Origin: Isoetes taiwanensis
Taxonomy: Eukaryota; Streptophyta; Lycopodiopsida; Isoetales; Isoetaceae
Direction: 5' to 3'
Assembly: GCA_021234155.1 (NCBI GenBank)
Contig: JAJEKV010000080.1
Span: 482,182-546,181, forward strand
DNA: 64,000 nt
A model generated the notes under the pieces. The model had not been told where the DNA came from, made no database searches, and saw only the letters and a program-made list of their open reading frames with translations. Shown one piece after another: positions 23,051 to 33,726 of this stretch; position 1 is the stretch's first letter; each line of letters starts with the position of its first letter. The position numbers and the translations under genes were made by a program.

Positions 23051-23369
23051 ATAAAATTTCGTATGACCATTAATACATGATATTATTTCCAACCGGAAGT
23101 TGAGATATCATTTTAGCTTTATTATTTAGCAGATGAAGTGTGCCAGAGCTTGAAACGCATCAAGCATGCTAAAATCTTTAGTTATGTTCACATTCCCTTA
23201 TGTGAGTGCCATAAAATTTCGTATGATCATTGATACATGATATTATTTCCAGCCGGAAGTTGAGATATCATTTTATCTTTATTATTTAGTACATGAAGTG
23301 TGTCTGAGCTTGAAACACATCAAGCATGCTAAGATCTTTACTTCTGTCCACATTCCCTTCTATGAGTGA
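23051..23369. repeat. ~160-bp tandem duplication in an intron
   Basis: Two head-to-tail copies, each starting cataaaatttcgtatga (23,051 and 23,211) and running through ggaagttgagatatcatttt and catcaagcatgctaa. They differ by scattered substitutions, so the duplication is not very recent. Lies between the 22.9-kb and 23.5-kb candidate exons. Confidence 0.85.
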
Positions 23370-23706
23370 TTGCCAATCCAACTAAAAAGCCATGTTCTAA
23401 CCAACCCAAAGTTGCTATTCTTTAACATATTGTTTTGATCTAACATATTGTTTTATTGTTTTATTCTAACTATCATTTTAATCCTGTATTGTGCCGATGG
23501 TTTTTAGTGTACTCTACTGCAGGTGATCTTCGAGGGATTGGAGAGGTAAGTTTGCCTGTCATATTTCTAAAATTGACTGGAATTCTGGTTGCTGATTTTC
23601 TACTTTTCTCAGAGATTGGAGGCGGCAGTGCATATCCATCTTCGACAGTTTATGGGTCGTATTCTCAAGGTCCTGTAGGTGGTGGATTTTCCTTGCCTGG
23701 AAGAAT

Positions 23707-23770
23707 AACAAGAATAACGTACGCTCAAGTGGCAGTGTAACAAGAATAACGAATGCTCAAGTGGCAGTGT
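23707..23770. repeat. 32-bp tandem duplication at the FtsH junction
   Basis: The unit aacaagaataacg...gctcaagtggcagtgt occurs at 23,707 and 23,739. Because 32 is not a multiple of three, a frame entering from the preceding exon (ending [10 protein letters not shown]) meets a stop at the repeat junction, while the FtsH frame continues from the second unit. Confidence 0.85.
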
Positions 23771-24174
23771 ATGGATTTAGTGACAAGTTGGGCCTTCTGT
23801 CCTTCCCACAGAAGGATGATGGAATGGAGTTAATGAAACCATACAGTAATGAAACTGGAAAATTAATTGATCGTGAAGTTCGTGAGTGGATTGATACAGC
23901 CTATAAACGGACACTTTCTATAGTCGAGGAGCACAGAGAAGGCATAGAGAAGCTTGCACAACAGTTACTTGATAAGGAAGTCCTGCATCAGGATGACCTT
24001 GTGAAACTTCTTGGTGAACGGCCATTCAAAAATGCTGAACCTAGCAATTATGAGGTCTTCAAACAAGGATTTTTGGATTCTGAGGAAGAGACTACAGAAG
24101 AGAAAAATGAAGCCGAAGTAGAGGAAACGCCTCCAATGGATGGAGCCCCTGAGGTGGCTCCAGCTTTGGCCTAA
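23743..24174 (+). pseudogene. C-terminal fragment of mitochondrial AAA protease FtsH3/FtsH10
   Basis: The frame reads [18 protein letters not shown], then [39 protein letters not shown] and an acidic tail ending APALA, closely following the C-terminal part of plant FtsH3/FtsH10, membrane-bound m-AAA zinc proteases of the mitochondrial inner membrane. Only the end of the peptidase M41 domain and the tail are present. The transmembrane segments, Walker A/B ATPase and HEXXH zinc site are absent from the window. What precedes it ([20 protein letters not shown]) is not FtsH sequence, so this is a captured fragment fused to another gene piece. No start codon; not functional as FtsH. Confidence 0.75.
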
Positions 24175-25830
24175 ATGTATTTGTTGCATTCGTTGGTTAA
24201 AAGGCCAGAGGCTGCAAGTGCAGACATGGAAACATCCATCTATCCCGTACTGAGCTAATGGGAATGGGCAGGTTTGTGTTCCTTTTAAGATGAGATTGTT
24301 GCAACCATAGCAATCTCAATAGCCTGGATGTTTTGGAAAAAAAAAAGGGAGATACAGCTGCACTATTACTTTGTATACAACCAATCATAAAAGTAGATCC
24401 TGTTGTAGCTCTGTTGAACAGGGCAGAAAAGCCTGAATAGCAGCCACAACGCGTTATAATTATAGTTGGCCTTGAGTGTCTATTCCAAAGCAGTATGATA
24501 TGCGTCGCTTCGTTAATTTAACTTTCAGAAGTTGCAAGTTGTAGGGCTTGTTATATTCATTGTTTGACGCATCTGGATTTGTTCAGAGTACACACAAAAG
24601 AACATACCAGAGGCAAGGAACAGCTTGATGCAAATTATTTTATTGAACTTATGATTATATTATTGTACATCTGTGAAATTGTCTACACAACTCAGCTTTG
24701 GAAGAACATTGGAGGACGAACTTTGTTTGGTATGCAAAAAAGCATGCAATAAGTGCAAAGGGCATGCAAGAAGCATATTATGTTGTGCATCAGTGAAGCT
24801 TCGTTAAGACAGTTGTGCATGACTGGGCTGGGTCATATGAGAGCAATAATTTGCTTTTGAGCCTTCTGCTGCTTGGAAATTTTGTGTGGAGTTAAAGCAG
24901 CCATTGGTTTAAGGATGGTTTCTACACCTTCTGGCCTATTTGTGATTGCCCTTGACGCGTGTCTGAAGAACACCACCATGTCTGTGATTGGCCAAACTAC
25001 ATCCATTTGTCATTTGACAAAAATAAAATGAACATCATCACGTTCGCAATGTCCAAGTCTCATGACCCATTGTGAATTCCAGGTGGCGAATAGCAGTGCA
25101 GCCTATGTTTAAAATGGCACGTGCAATGCTTTTATCTCACAGTTGCAAAATTTTGAAGGCAAACATGGTTCTGGTTTGGGATATGATTTGCCTATTAGGG
25201 ATTAAGACGTTGATGCTATGGCAGGATTATGTAGCTTTTATAGTAAATTGGATATGCATCAAAACCTTGGGAGATTTAAAGATCAAATGGGATTTGGAAT
25301 TGATCATAATTTTTTCTAAGTTCTAGTAACTTGACTGCCTGTGGGGGCCAGATTTATGAATGGCTGAAAAAATGTCGTGGTAATGCTTAATAACAGAGTT
25401 ATTCCTTAGTTGCGATCATCACAAGGATTTCAACAGGTCTACTGCAATTAAGATTGATATGACAAAGACTGCTATATGGCTCTCTTGGCTTTTTTGAGTC
25501 ATTATAATAAGCTGGGAAGTGCTCATTCCTACTAACACTTGAGGGGAAAGAACGTGCTATTTTATGGCAACTGGAACTGCTGTTTATCAAGATTTCAGCA
25601 AGCAAGAAACTCCGAGTTTTCTTTAAGCACACTTCCTCCTTGCGAGAATGACGACATAGCTTTCTTGAGCATGGAAGCACAATGGAGTCTTTAAGCTCAG
25701 CAACTGTTCCAAACCAATTGTGGTCTCAGCATGTAAGTTCTCTTATAGTGTTCTCCAAGCAAATTGTTCTAGCACCTAAGATCCTTATTGTGAGTTCCAA
25801 CAATTAATTCACGTTCATAGGCATATGTTC

Positions 25831-25934
25831 ATAGGCATATGTTGATGTTCTTAATCTTGAACTTTACTTACAGATGTTGAACATAGGCATATGTTGATGT
25901 TCTTAATCTTGAACTTTACTTACAGATGTTGATA
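25831..25934. repeat. 52-bp tandem duplication near the E2 right end
   Basis: Two adjacent, virtually identical copies of a unit containing ataggcatatgttgatg and gaactttacttacagatg, starting 25,831 and 25,883. A shorter cataggcatatgtt copy precedes them at about 25,817. Confidence 0.85.
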
Positions 25935-26399
25935 AACCATAGTTGATAAACCCATTCATAGTACAAAGACTTGTATATATATATCCTTATATATATACAA
26001 TTATATGAGTGCCTGCCAACATGATGTAGAGATTGATCTCGGCCGTCCATCTTTGAGATGGACGGCCCAGACGGTGCCACCTCGTAACACCCCAAGCATC
26101 CCCCTTATTTGGGGCTTTTAATCTGGGCCCTTGAAATTGGGGCATTTTATCTAGACCGTCGATTAAAATTATTTGGGGCTTTTCATATGGGCCGTCGGAT
26201 TAAAAGGGAAGGACAAATCTTGGCCGTCAATTTTGGATAGGAAGTTGCAGGGAAGGTGATAGAATTGGGGCTTTTAATCCAGATCATTGGAATCTCTTCC
26301 CTTGATTTAAAAGTCAAGGAAATTTAATAGGCAAAGAAATTTAATGTCCACCTTCATGAGGTGGCAATGCACATTAATTAAAAATCATCCAAAGATATT

Positions 26400-29300
26400 T
26401 TCCACTTTTCTCTCGTTCTCGGTCCGGCTGGCTTGTGGTCGGGCTATGGCGGAGAGAGCAGATATGACGATACCGTATAACCCGTGTAATTGATTTGAAG
26501 CTCGACTTTAGAGTTTAGTTTCAACATTTCGTTCCATTAGAATCTAGTTAACGTAAATACTTTCCGATTGCCAAGAGTTTTCCGACATCACAAGGATGTG
26601 CCTTTGGCTCGCTTCCAGTAGTAAAATCATTGCAGCACAACCGAAGCTTCTATTGTTCCTGTGCACAACCGAAATGAGCTGAAGGGATTTTGCTTAACAC
26701 ATGCCTAATGGTCCTGTTTACATCATTTTTAGACTCGGTGGCATAAATTTGACCCATTTTTTAGGCTTAAGGTTTGTATTTTGGATTCTTCTTCGGGTTT
26801 TAAAGGTGCGTGGGCGGATTGAAGACTTTGTAAGATTCTTGAGTTGGGCTCATGTAAGATGCAATCTCGGGGTCATAATCTTGATTTTGGTCGATTATGA
26901 TTCTTTGAAAAATTCTAGGAAGTTCAAGACCCGTGGAGTAAAATTCGGTGACCATTGCTTCACTAAAACGGCTATGGCTAAAAAGAAGCCTCCCCAAATT
27001 TGAGGAATCTGAGAGTGAATATTGCAATCCAAGATACAATTCCTCGTTTTGTGAATAACATGAGCGAGAATCTGCTTTCGCACATCCCAAACGCAGGCCT
27101 TTGTGCTGTTATCAAAATATGCGGGCAATGTGAAGCCTCGGGCATCACGCCGAGTGCATTAGTAGCTTGAGAAGCGGCCGGAGGTATGCTCGGCTATGCC
27201 ATGGTCGATCCATCACGCTTCTATTTTGTATTTTCAAGGTTTTATTCCATATGCGGGGGTGCTTCCCGTACTTTTTGCGACCTTGTATACACGCCATGGT
27301 TTGGCTTATGGAGATGGATTTCGAGATCTTTGTTATTATTCGACGGGGTTCTTTCCTTATGGTATTCTCCGAAAGTGCTATACCACTCCCAATTGTGCTT
27401 AAAAAAGGGCTTTCTTTGTAGTCCCGGTATGCAAAGGCCGTGTAGCTAGATTGTTTTTGTCGCGGGGTTTCTTCATTGAGCTAGACCCAAAACCTCCATT
27501 TTGTTGCTCTTAATAGGTAACGAAAGCCACGGGGACGATTCTCGGATGGTCGCGTTTAGCCGTTGATTTCTGGGTAAAATCTTATTAAATCTTGATTAAT
27601 CATCTTTATTTTTAGTCGCATTCGATGGATCCCGTGGAATTTTACAGCTCGTCGATTGGGATTGCCATCTCCATGGTACTTATGGCGTAGGCGGTGCAAT
27701 CGCACCTCCAATCCCGGGATTTTCCAACCAGTAGCAAAAATGGCTATCTGAGGCGCTTTGAAGATGTAGTAGCAAATGTTTGTTACGGTATGCAAGATGG
27801 ATGATGGTTGGCTCGAGATCATTGATTGAAAATGAAGAGGCGGTAGCCGTTTACTTCTTTCCCTTTTTATGTTCCTTTATCTCTTATTCTTTGCTAAGTC
27901 CGCTCCAAATCGCTTGAAGGGATCGATTCGTTTGCCCTATCCTCGCTTTTATCGCTGGGTTTCATACTTCTCATTTAAAAGGCCAATCTTGGCTGGCCCA
28001 GATTCAATATCTCGTCTAGGGATTGCCCGCTTGCTTGAAGTCTGTCGCGGATCATCGCCACAAATGAAGCCGCCCCCGCTTTGTCTTTCTGGGTACTCCT
28101 CTTGTTGCTTCTAATATAGCTATTTGTTTTCTTCTTGTGTCTTTGCTCACGGGAGATCGGCAATGACAAAGGTTTTTTAGAATTTCTTAGCCGATGGTAC
28201 ACAACCGCTTATAGTTCTCCATTAAAAAACAGCCGCAGACGGGCGGTTTGTATCCGTGCAATTTCAGATCTATTTGTAGTTCTGCAAGCAGGAAGTGGAC
28301 TTATCCTCTGGCTGGCTCGCCTTGCAATTTGTGAGACCTTGCTTTGCTCTACATTTTTTCTCGCTTTGCTCTACATTTTTGTAATGAGCAATTGATTTGT
28401 GCCGATTCTACACTTTTCTCTTCTCTGTGCCCCGGAGTATTGATTTTGTTTAGTTGGCAAGGACTAGAATCATATCATTTGGTCTTGCAAAGACTAGAGC
28501 TTTAAGCATTTCTTAATGCTCTTCATTATTGGAGCTTTCACAATAATGTAAGGTTGAGGAAAAAACTGAGAAGCAAACTAGAGCTTTAAGCATTTCTTGG
28601 TGATGAAGACATCCCTCTCAATCGTGTTTTTGCATTTAAATTAAACATTGAGTAACAAAAAAGGGAGGATGGGTTATACCATATCGCATGCCATGCCCGA
28701 GATAAATGTTCTTTGCATTCCTTACTTTTATGTAGCTCTAAAAGGAATTTCGCTATTCTTAGCCAAAAATAAATGTGTTTACATGTAATGATGTCTCTCG
28801 CTTTGTCCGGCAGCCGTTTGTTTTCTACATGTAATTTGAAATGTTCTTTACATAATACAACTATGTAAGACTGGTGACGAGGAAAATAGTCTTAATATTG
28901 TTTTTAGAGCGGATTTGGCATATTGGGCTATACATTTTGTCCGATGTCGTATTTTTAAATTTCAAAAGAGAAGCCCATCATTCTTGCAGCTTATTTGCTC
29001 TTAATAACCCTATGTGGTCAGAATGCCGCTTAGCTATCTCTTGCTAGTTTAAACTTTCGATTCGTAAGTCTAAGTATCATATTGTACTCTGCCAAAGATG
29101 TAAGTCTTAGGTTTTTTTGGTTTCATTTCTAGTCAATAATGGTGTCTTTTCTTTTTTGCTTCCGGGATTATGGGTCGTTGGGATATGATGAGAATGTTTA
29201 GAAAGAAAAACACATGCCGTTAGTACGTCATGTTATATTAACCAGTTTTATCTTCCGTGGAGTGTAGAAGTTTTTCATGTCCGCTTCTCTAATGAAATAT

Positions 29301-30761
29301 TCGACGCTTTCTCCACTAGAGTACCAATTTTGCGACTTTTTGTTGAACATTGTTGCGCATTCTTTGGTTTTGTCAATGGCGGTTCTGAATTTGAAGGAAG
29401 CCACTAATTGTTGCATCCATGGAGATTCAAACATCATAAAAAACAGTATGTGGAGATTCAGAGTGGTCAAGCTGAATATCCCAACTTTTTGGCTTAAAAT
29501 ATTTTGCTTTCATGCTAACCTTAACCTTGTAAAATAGCCATGCATGGTATCATTTCTTAAGGATGCCATTCGTTGTAGCTCAAGTTAATTAAATAAGGAT
29601 ACCAAGAAATTCCAGCTTCAATGGTGTTTACTTGTCGGCATACAAGCTATCTTCTTGCCCATTACAATTTCTCTCTTAGGCTAGTGCTTTTTTCCAACTG
29701 CTCGGGATAATGGTGAGCACTATCTTTCATGCTCACTCTCTATGAAAATTAAAGGGATTAATGAACGCTAGTGCTCAAGCATGTGATCTTATGTGTATTG
29801 TAAATAAAACGAAACATGGTAGCCATAAGTGGAAGCACAAGATATGGGCATTCACTTAGAATAAGAACAAATAATTGTGGGGTTATCGGGTTATGTTTAT
29901 ATGTTTATCTCTCAGAACCGGCATATGAAATTGAACGAGGGCAAGGATTATTTAAACCGCAAAAGATCATTGCTTCTTCTAAAGGAGTTGCCATTTTGTT
30001 TTCAGCAGAGATCATTGCTTCTTCTAAAGGAGTTGCCATTTTGTTTTCAGCGGATAGCTTTTAATTTGAAAATAGTTTACTACTTGGCAGGGTAATAGCA
30101 ATGTCTCTAGTGTGGAGATATGGTGGCACAAAAGGGAACAGATGAGACCCCGCCTCGATGAGCATCGTAAATTGTTGTTACACATGGGGTTGTATGGTGA
30201 TCTCAAACACCATACAACCATAGAGCATTATGGCCTTCATCTAGAACCATAAAGCATTACCACTGCGAATCGAGGATCGAGGGCCGATCATAATGAAACA
30301 CCGTTAACATTGATATTTGTCTCTTATTTATCGATCTACTCCGCCCCGTACAAAACCCAAAGTGTGGTCGTTTGCAGCCATTCTTGATTGTTTTCATTCC
30401 GCTTCAAGATGTTCTTCCCGCTCACGCAAAGATGTAGCTCATAGAATACTCATAGCTTCATGATTTAAGCCTATTTTTACCACTTTGTGCTTGCGAAATG
30501 GAAGACCCAGAATTCATTTTGTCCTTTAATTGTTGGAATGTGGAAGAATTAACTAAAACGGCTACCTCTTGTGGATGGGAATGAAAAAAATTTGATTTTT
30601 AATTTTGTGGAGTTTGTTCTTCGCAGAGATCATTGGCAGGCAAGCGAAGTTCCAAAGAACAGTGCAGCGAATATGTATGCAACGGATTTGTTGAGATTAG
30701 TCTCCAGAGATTCGATTACCAAAGCTAAGCTGTCTGCATAGGATCCTCCTTCCAGGTAATT
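26400..30761. other. E3 interior, no gene recognised
   Basis: Many short frames on both strands (longest 100 codons, 26,701-27,003 +). None shows a known motif or convincing splice sites. Possibly eroded gene fragments, as E2 and E5 carry such fragments in the equivalent place, but nothing can be named. Confidence 0.35.
29964..30053. repeat. 45-bp perfect tandem duplication
   Basis: The unit agatcattgcttcttctaa... through ccattttgttttcagc begins at 29,964 and 30,009, nearly base-for-base identical. It creates the repeated peptide IIASSKGVAILFSA in one frame; there is no evidence that this is translated. Confidence 0.9.
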
Positions 30762-30766
30762 TTTTT

Positions 30767-30939
30767 TGTTAGAGTATGATGATGACTGTGCATGCTGAGT
30801 CATCAATTGTTGCTGACATGGCACTCTATATTAGCCATAGTCACGCCTCATTCTTCGGAGTTCACTCTCTAGGAGCTAGTAGGTGCTTACGCTCGTTCCT
30901 TTGTCTTTCCTTCATCCTTCGTGATTTCCTCAGCTATCA
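30767..30939 (+). repeat. 5-prime LTR (173 bp)
   Basis: Begins TGTTAGAGTATGATGATGAC and ends CTCAGCTATCA, directly followed by the primer-binding site. Terminal TG...CA as expected. Differs from the 3-prime LTR by about eight changes, mostly between 30,890 and 30,935. Confidence 0.9.
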
Positions 30940-30951
30940 TGGTATCGAGCC
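30940..30951 (+). promoter_or_regulatory. primer-binding site, initiator tRNA-Met type
   Basis: TGGTATCGAGCC matches the common plant Copia PBS (TGGTATCAGAGC) apart from one missing base, and lies immediately after the 5-prime LTR. It is the site where the tRNA primes minus-strand DNA synthesis. Confidence 0.8.
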
Positions 30952-31939
30952 TATCCGAAGGGAAGGTTAGCAAGTCGATCGTGGTTGATCCGCAAAATTC
31001 TCATTTGAGTTTTTTGATTTGGAAGCTAAGCTCTCAAAGGCTTGGTGGGTTTGACACAGATTTTATGAGAAATCTTGGTATAGATGTTCTAAGAAATCGG
31101 TGTGGATTGAAACCGTGAAACTCGAAGTCAATTTCTTGGCAAGATTCCTTGCAAGATCAATTGTCGAAAGGAGCAAAGCTCAATGAGCCGCTTGCTGCAT
31201 TGTGTGGATTTGCGCGGATCTACACCACAAGGTTGAAGAAGAATTTGAAGGATTTGCTCGATCCGTGTTTTAGCAAGCGGATCTTGCCGGATTCGAACAT
31301 TAGAACCCTAGAAAGGGCCTGATGGATGTCCAGGCTAAGATATTTTGAGTCGGATTGGTGCCATATGGCAAATCGGCGATGTCGAATCGGAGTTGTGTAA
31401 TGTTTGGGGGCGGATTGGTAGATTCCGGCCGCTTTAGGTTATTTGGGATCGGATTTGTGCCAGATTTGGAGTTACGCATAAGGGAGTCTGATTTGATGTC
31501 GATTCTCGCCAGTTGACGATTTGGTTGGATCTTGAAGTCGGATGCGTGTTTTTTTCACGCTTATGGTTCTTGGAACCGCATTGAGAGAACTTGTGTTGAT
31601 TTTGTGGATCTGAAGGTTTCGTGGCTAAAAGCTTAGTCGGAAAGCTAAATATCCTCGCCCGATCCGGATGAGTGGGCGATAATTTTCTTAGTGGAGTTAT
31701 TTGTTTCGAGGGTGGGATCCCGCATGAACATGGGATCTATTTCTAGGACATCTATTTCTCGAACGTGAATGATCCGTAATGGATTAAGGATTTCGATGGC
31801 TATTTAGGCTAGCTTAATTAGAAGCTCGGCCGCTTTTTTGTTTTAACATCAAAACACATAGATCAATAGTAGGATGTATGCCGGGTGGATCTATGGACTT
31901 CTACGGGCAGATGCCATCAAGATATGATTGGGCTTCATT

Positions 31940-32330
31940 TGAGTTCTTAGAGCATGAAAATTATTCTAGCTGGAAAATTTTCATGCATAAGCTTCTTTTA
32001 CTCCTATGGACAGGAACATTTGGATATTGTTCTTGGGAAGCATACACCGGCTAGATGCGCATCGACAAGGACAAGTTTGATGCAATAGATGAAATTGTTT
32101 TGAGTACTATTCGCTTTGGCAATTGATAAAGAAATACATCCTTGGGTATTAGATGTGTTCTCTAGTTCTAAGGAACTATGGGATTCATTGCAGCTTAAAT
32201 TTGAGATAGATGCGCTATGGCGTATATGAGAGATGATAATCAAATTGTTCAAGGAGGAGTTCTTGGAACGTTGTGCCATGGTGATTACAAGATCAAGAAG
32301 AGCATGCAAAAGATGGATCAAACGAGAGCA
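31940..32330 (+). pseudogene. decayed Copia-type gag
   Basis: Broken frames give peptides typical of the N-terminal part of Copia Gag: FEFLEHENYSSWKIFMHKLL at about 31,940-32,000, and EIHPWVLDVFSSSKELWDSL at about 32,120-32,180, the usual spacing for the gag domain (polyprotein start with a Trp-rich motif, then W-D-xL). Several stops and frameshifts. No zinc knuckle was found. Confidence 0.55.
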
Positions 32331-32687
32331 GTCCGATATGGTTTTTATTGTCAAAAGACAATATGAATTTCTTTGAAAAGCTATGATGTTTCCCATTTTC
32401 ACAAGAAATTCAGCCCCGTGGAAGGTAAATATGATGAATTGATGCATGCCATATAGTAGATAATGCATCACAAGATATCATTCAGCAGCTTAGAGGTGCC
32501 TTTTATTGATGATTATCTTGAGGTTGCTGATTTATCTTCACTAGTACAAAGCTTCATATGTCCATATCGAGTATCTTCGAAAAGGATAGATCGGAAAATA
32601 AGCCATGGAAACCGGGTCGCCCGATGATCTCTCACTAGTTTATGTCTCCTAGAAGATCATGTACAGCAAGGTCAAAATAATTCATAT

Positions 32688-33560
32688 ATGGAAACACTTG
32701 CACCTACAGATTTAGAACAAGACCAAGGTGTTATAGTTGAATCTGAACAAGATGAGTTGCATATGGCTTGTCTGCATGAGCATAGCGATGAAATATTTGA
32801 GCATCAAGTGTATACTGCAGATTTCAAAGATGAGTTGGTTCTTCAACTTCCTTGGATGGATATATATGAGCAGAATGCTGGTTTTAGTTCCATAATCACC
32901 AAGGTTAGTAAACATGAAGTCGATTTTCCACTTTATATTCATCTACATATTCCACTTGCTTGCACACATGATGGGATAGCAAAGGATCATACTAGCTTGG
33001 CTGAATGCTTGGGGTATGTTGCTTGCATTGATATTCAAGGGATCAGCCAGATATTAAAGGTCAGTTTTGAATGTTTACATATACGAAATCAAGTCTTACT
33101 GATTATTGATATGGTTGAAGATCAAAATATGTTTGATTATGATGTTAAGTCTGGTACATGGTCACAAGTATTAGCAGGACAGTTTTGTGAATTTCGGTGT
33201 GATATCAGCAATGATTCCAAGGATAGTTACAAGCTTTCTGTTGATAAATGTCTAGAATGGCAGTCTCACGTGTCATCAACAACTAAGCTTACACCCAGAG
33301 ACTTCTACATGTTTTTTCATATCAGGCAGCATTTGGTTATAAAGGATTTCTTTGTTGACAAGAAAAGAGAATGGTACAGAGGCAGAAAAATATGGTTTAA
33401 AACCAAGCTTCAGTGGCACCCATGGTTACTTATGTGGTTGAGCTTGCTTTATATGCTGAATTTTAGGACATGTAACATCTCAGGGGGGATGTTAGTCCTA
33501 GGATTTATAGTTTTGTTTTTTTCAGCCATGCACGTCATCAGGGGGGATGTTAGAGTATGA
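32688..33560 (+). CDS. 290-codon ORF of unknown function in the LTR element
   Basis: The longest intact frame in the window, and intact while the gag region upstream is broken. The N-terminal half is acidic (METLAPTDLEQDQGVIVESE). The C-terminal third is basic and aromatic (DKKREWYRGRKIWFKTKLQW) and then carries two hydrophobic stretches (PWLLMWLSLLYMLNF and MLVLGFIVLFFSAM) that could be membrane segments. It runs through both purine tracts and ends in the first bases of the 3-prime LTR. It has no PR, IN, RT or RNase H motif. Possibly an accessory or captured gene, or a selected ORF of a non-autonomous family; a chance ORF is unlikely at this length but not excluded. Confidence 0.55.
   Translation: METLAPTDLEQDQGVIVESEQDELHMACLHEHSDEIFEHQVYTADFKDELVLQLPWMDIYEQNAGFSSIITKVSKHEVDFPLYIHLHIPLACTHDGIAKDHTSLAECLGYVACIDIQGISQILKVSFECLHIRNQVLLIIDMVEDQNMFDYDVKSGTWSQVLAGQFCEFRCDISNDSKDSYKLSVDKCLEWQSHVSSTTKLTPRDFYMFFHIRQHLVIKDFFVDKKREWYRGRKIWFKTKLQWHPWLLMWLSLLYMLNFRTCNISGGMLVLGFIVLFFSAMHVIRGDVRV
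33481..33547 (+). promoter_or_regulatory. two polypurine tracts 60 bp apart
   Basis: caggggggatgttag occurs at about 33,481-33,495 and again at 33,539-33,553. The second abuts the 3-prime LTR and is the functional PPT by position. The first is followed by gttagtcc instead of the LTR, so it looks like a duplicated PPT/LTR junction. Confidence 0.7.
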
Positions 33561-33721
33561 TGATGACTGTGCATGCTGAGTCATCACTTGTTGCTGACAT
33601 GGCACTCTATATTAGCCATAGTCACGCCTCATTCTTCGGAGTTCACTCTCTAGGAGCTAGTAGGTGCTTACGCTTCTGTCCTTGTCTTTCCTTCATCCTT
33701 CAGGATTTCCTCAGGCTATCA
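33548..33721 (+). repeat. 3-prime LTR (174 bp)
   Basis: Same sequence as the 5-prime LTR from TGTTAGAGTATG to GGCTATCA, followed by the TTTTT target duplication. Confidence 0.9.
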
Positions 33722-33726
33722 TTTTT

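Larger units (their letters stand above)
20234..25973 (+). mobile_element. E2: gene-carrying copy of the TC...ACTTG Helitron-like family
   Basis: The left end TCTCTTATATATATACAAT starts after TATATATA. The right end TCATAGTACAAAGACTTG (25,956-25,973) precedes TA repeats. The left body (about 20,280-20,950) has the family phrases (gaggtggc, ggcccttggatttgatgggg, gcatgcatggggcatgcacc). The interior 21.1-24.2 kb holds exons with introns from at least two unrelated genes, all on the + strand, the element's own orientation. No transposase, Rep or helicase is present, so it is non-autonomous. Alternatives: neighbouring genes that happen to be bracketed by family ends. Confidence 0.6.
30767..33721 (+). 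mobile_element. short Copia-like LTR retrotransposon, complete ends
   Basis: Two LTRs (30,767-30,939 and 33,548-33,721, about 95% alike by eye) start TGTTAGAGTATG and end CTATCA. They are flanked by TTTTT on both sides (30,762-30,766 and 33,722-33,726), a 5-bp target duplication. A PBS TGGTATCGAGCC follows the 5-prime LTR at once (initiator tRNA-Met type), and a PPT (aggggggа-type purine run, about 33,539-33,547) precedes the 3-prime LTR. The internal region is only 2.6 kb with decayed gag and one long ORF. No protease, integrase or RT was seen, so mobilisation must have been in trans. Confidence 0.9.

Noticed and set aside
26701-28395. Series of 75-100 codon ORFs in E3, some hydrophobic
   Set aside because: They overlap on both strands and in all frames, lack splice sites or motifs, and cannot be told from chance.
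30776-30970. ORF starting MMMTVHAESS, repeated at 33,557
   Set aside because: It lies in the two LTRs, so the duplication is LTR identity, not a gene family.
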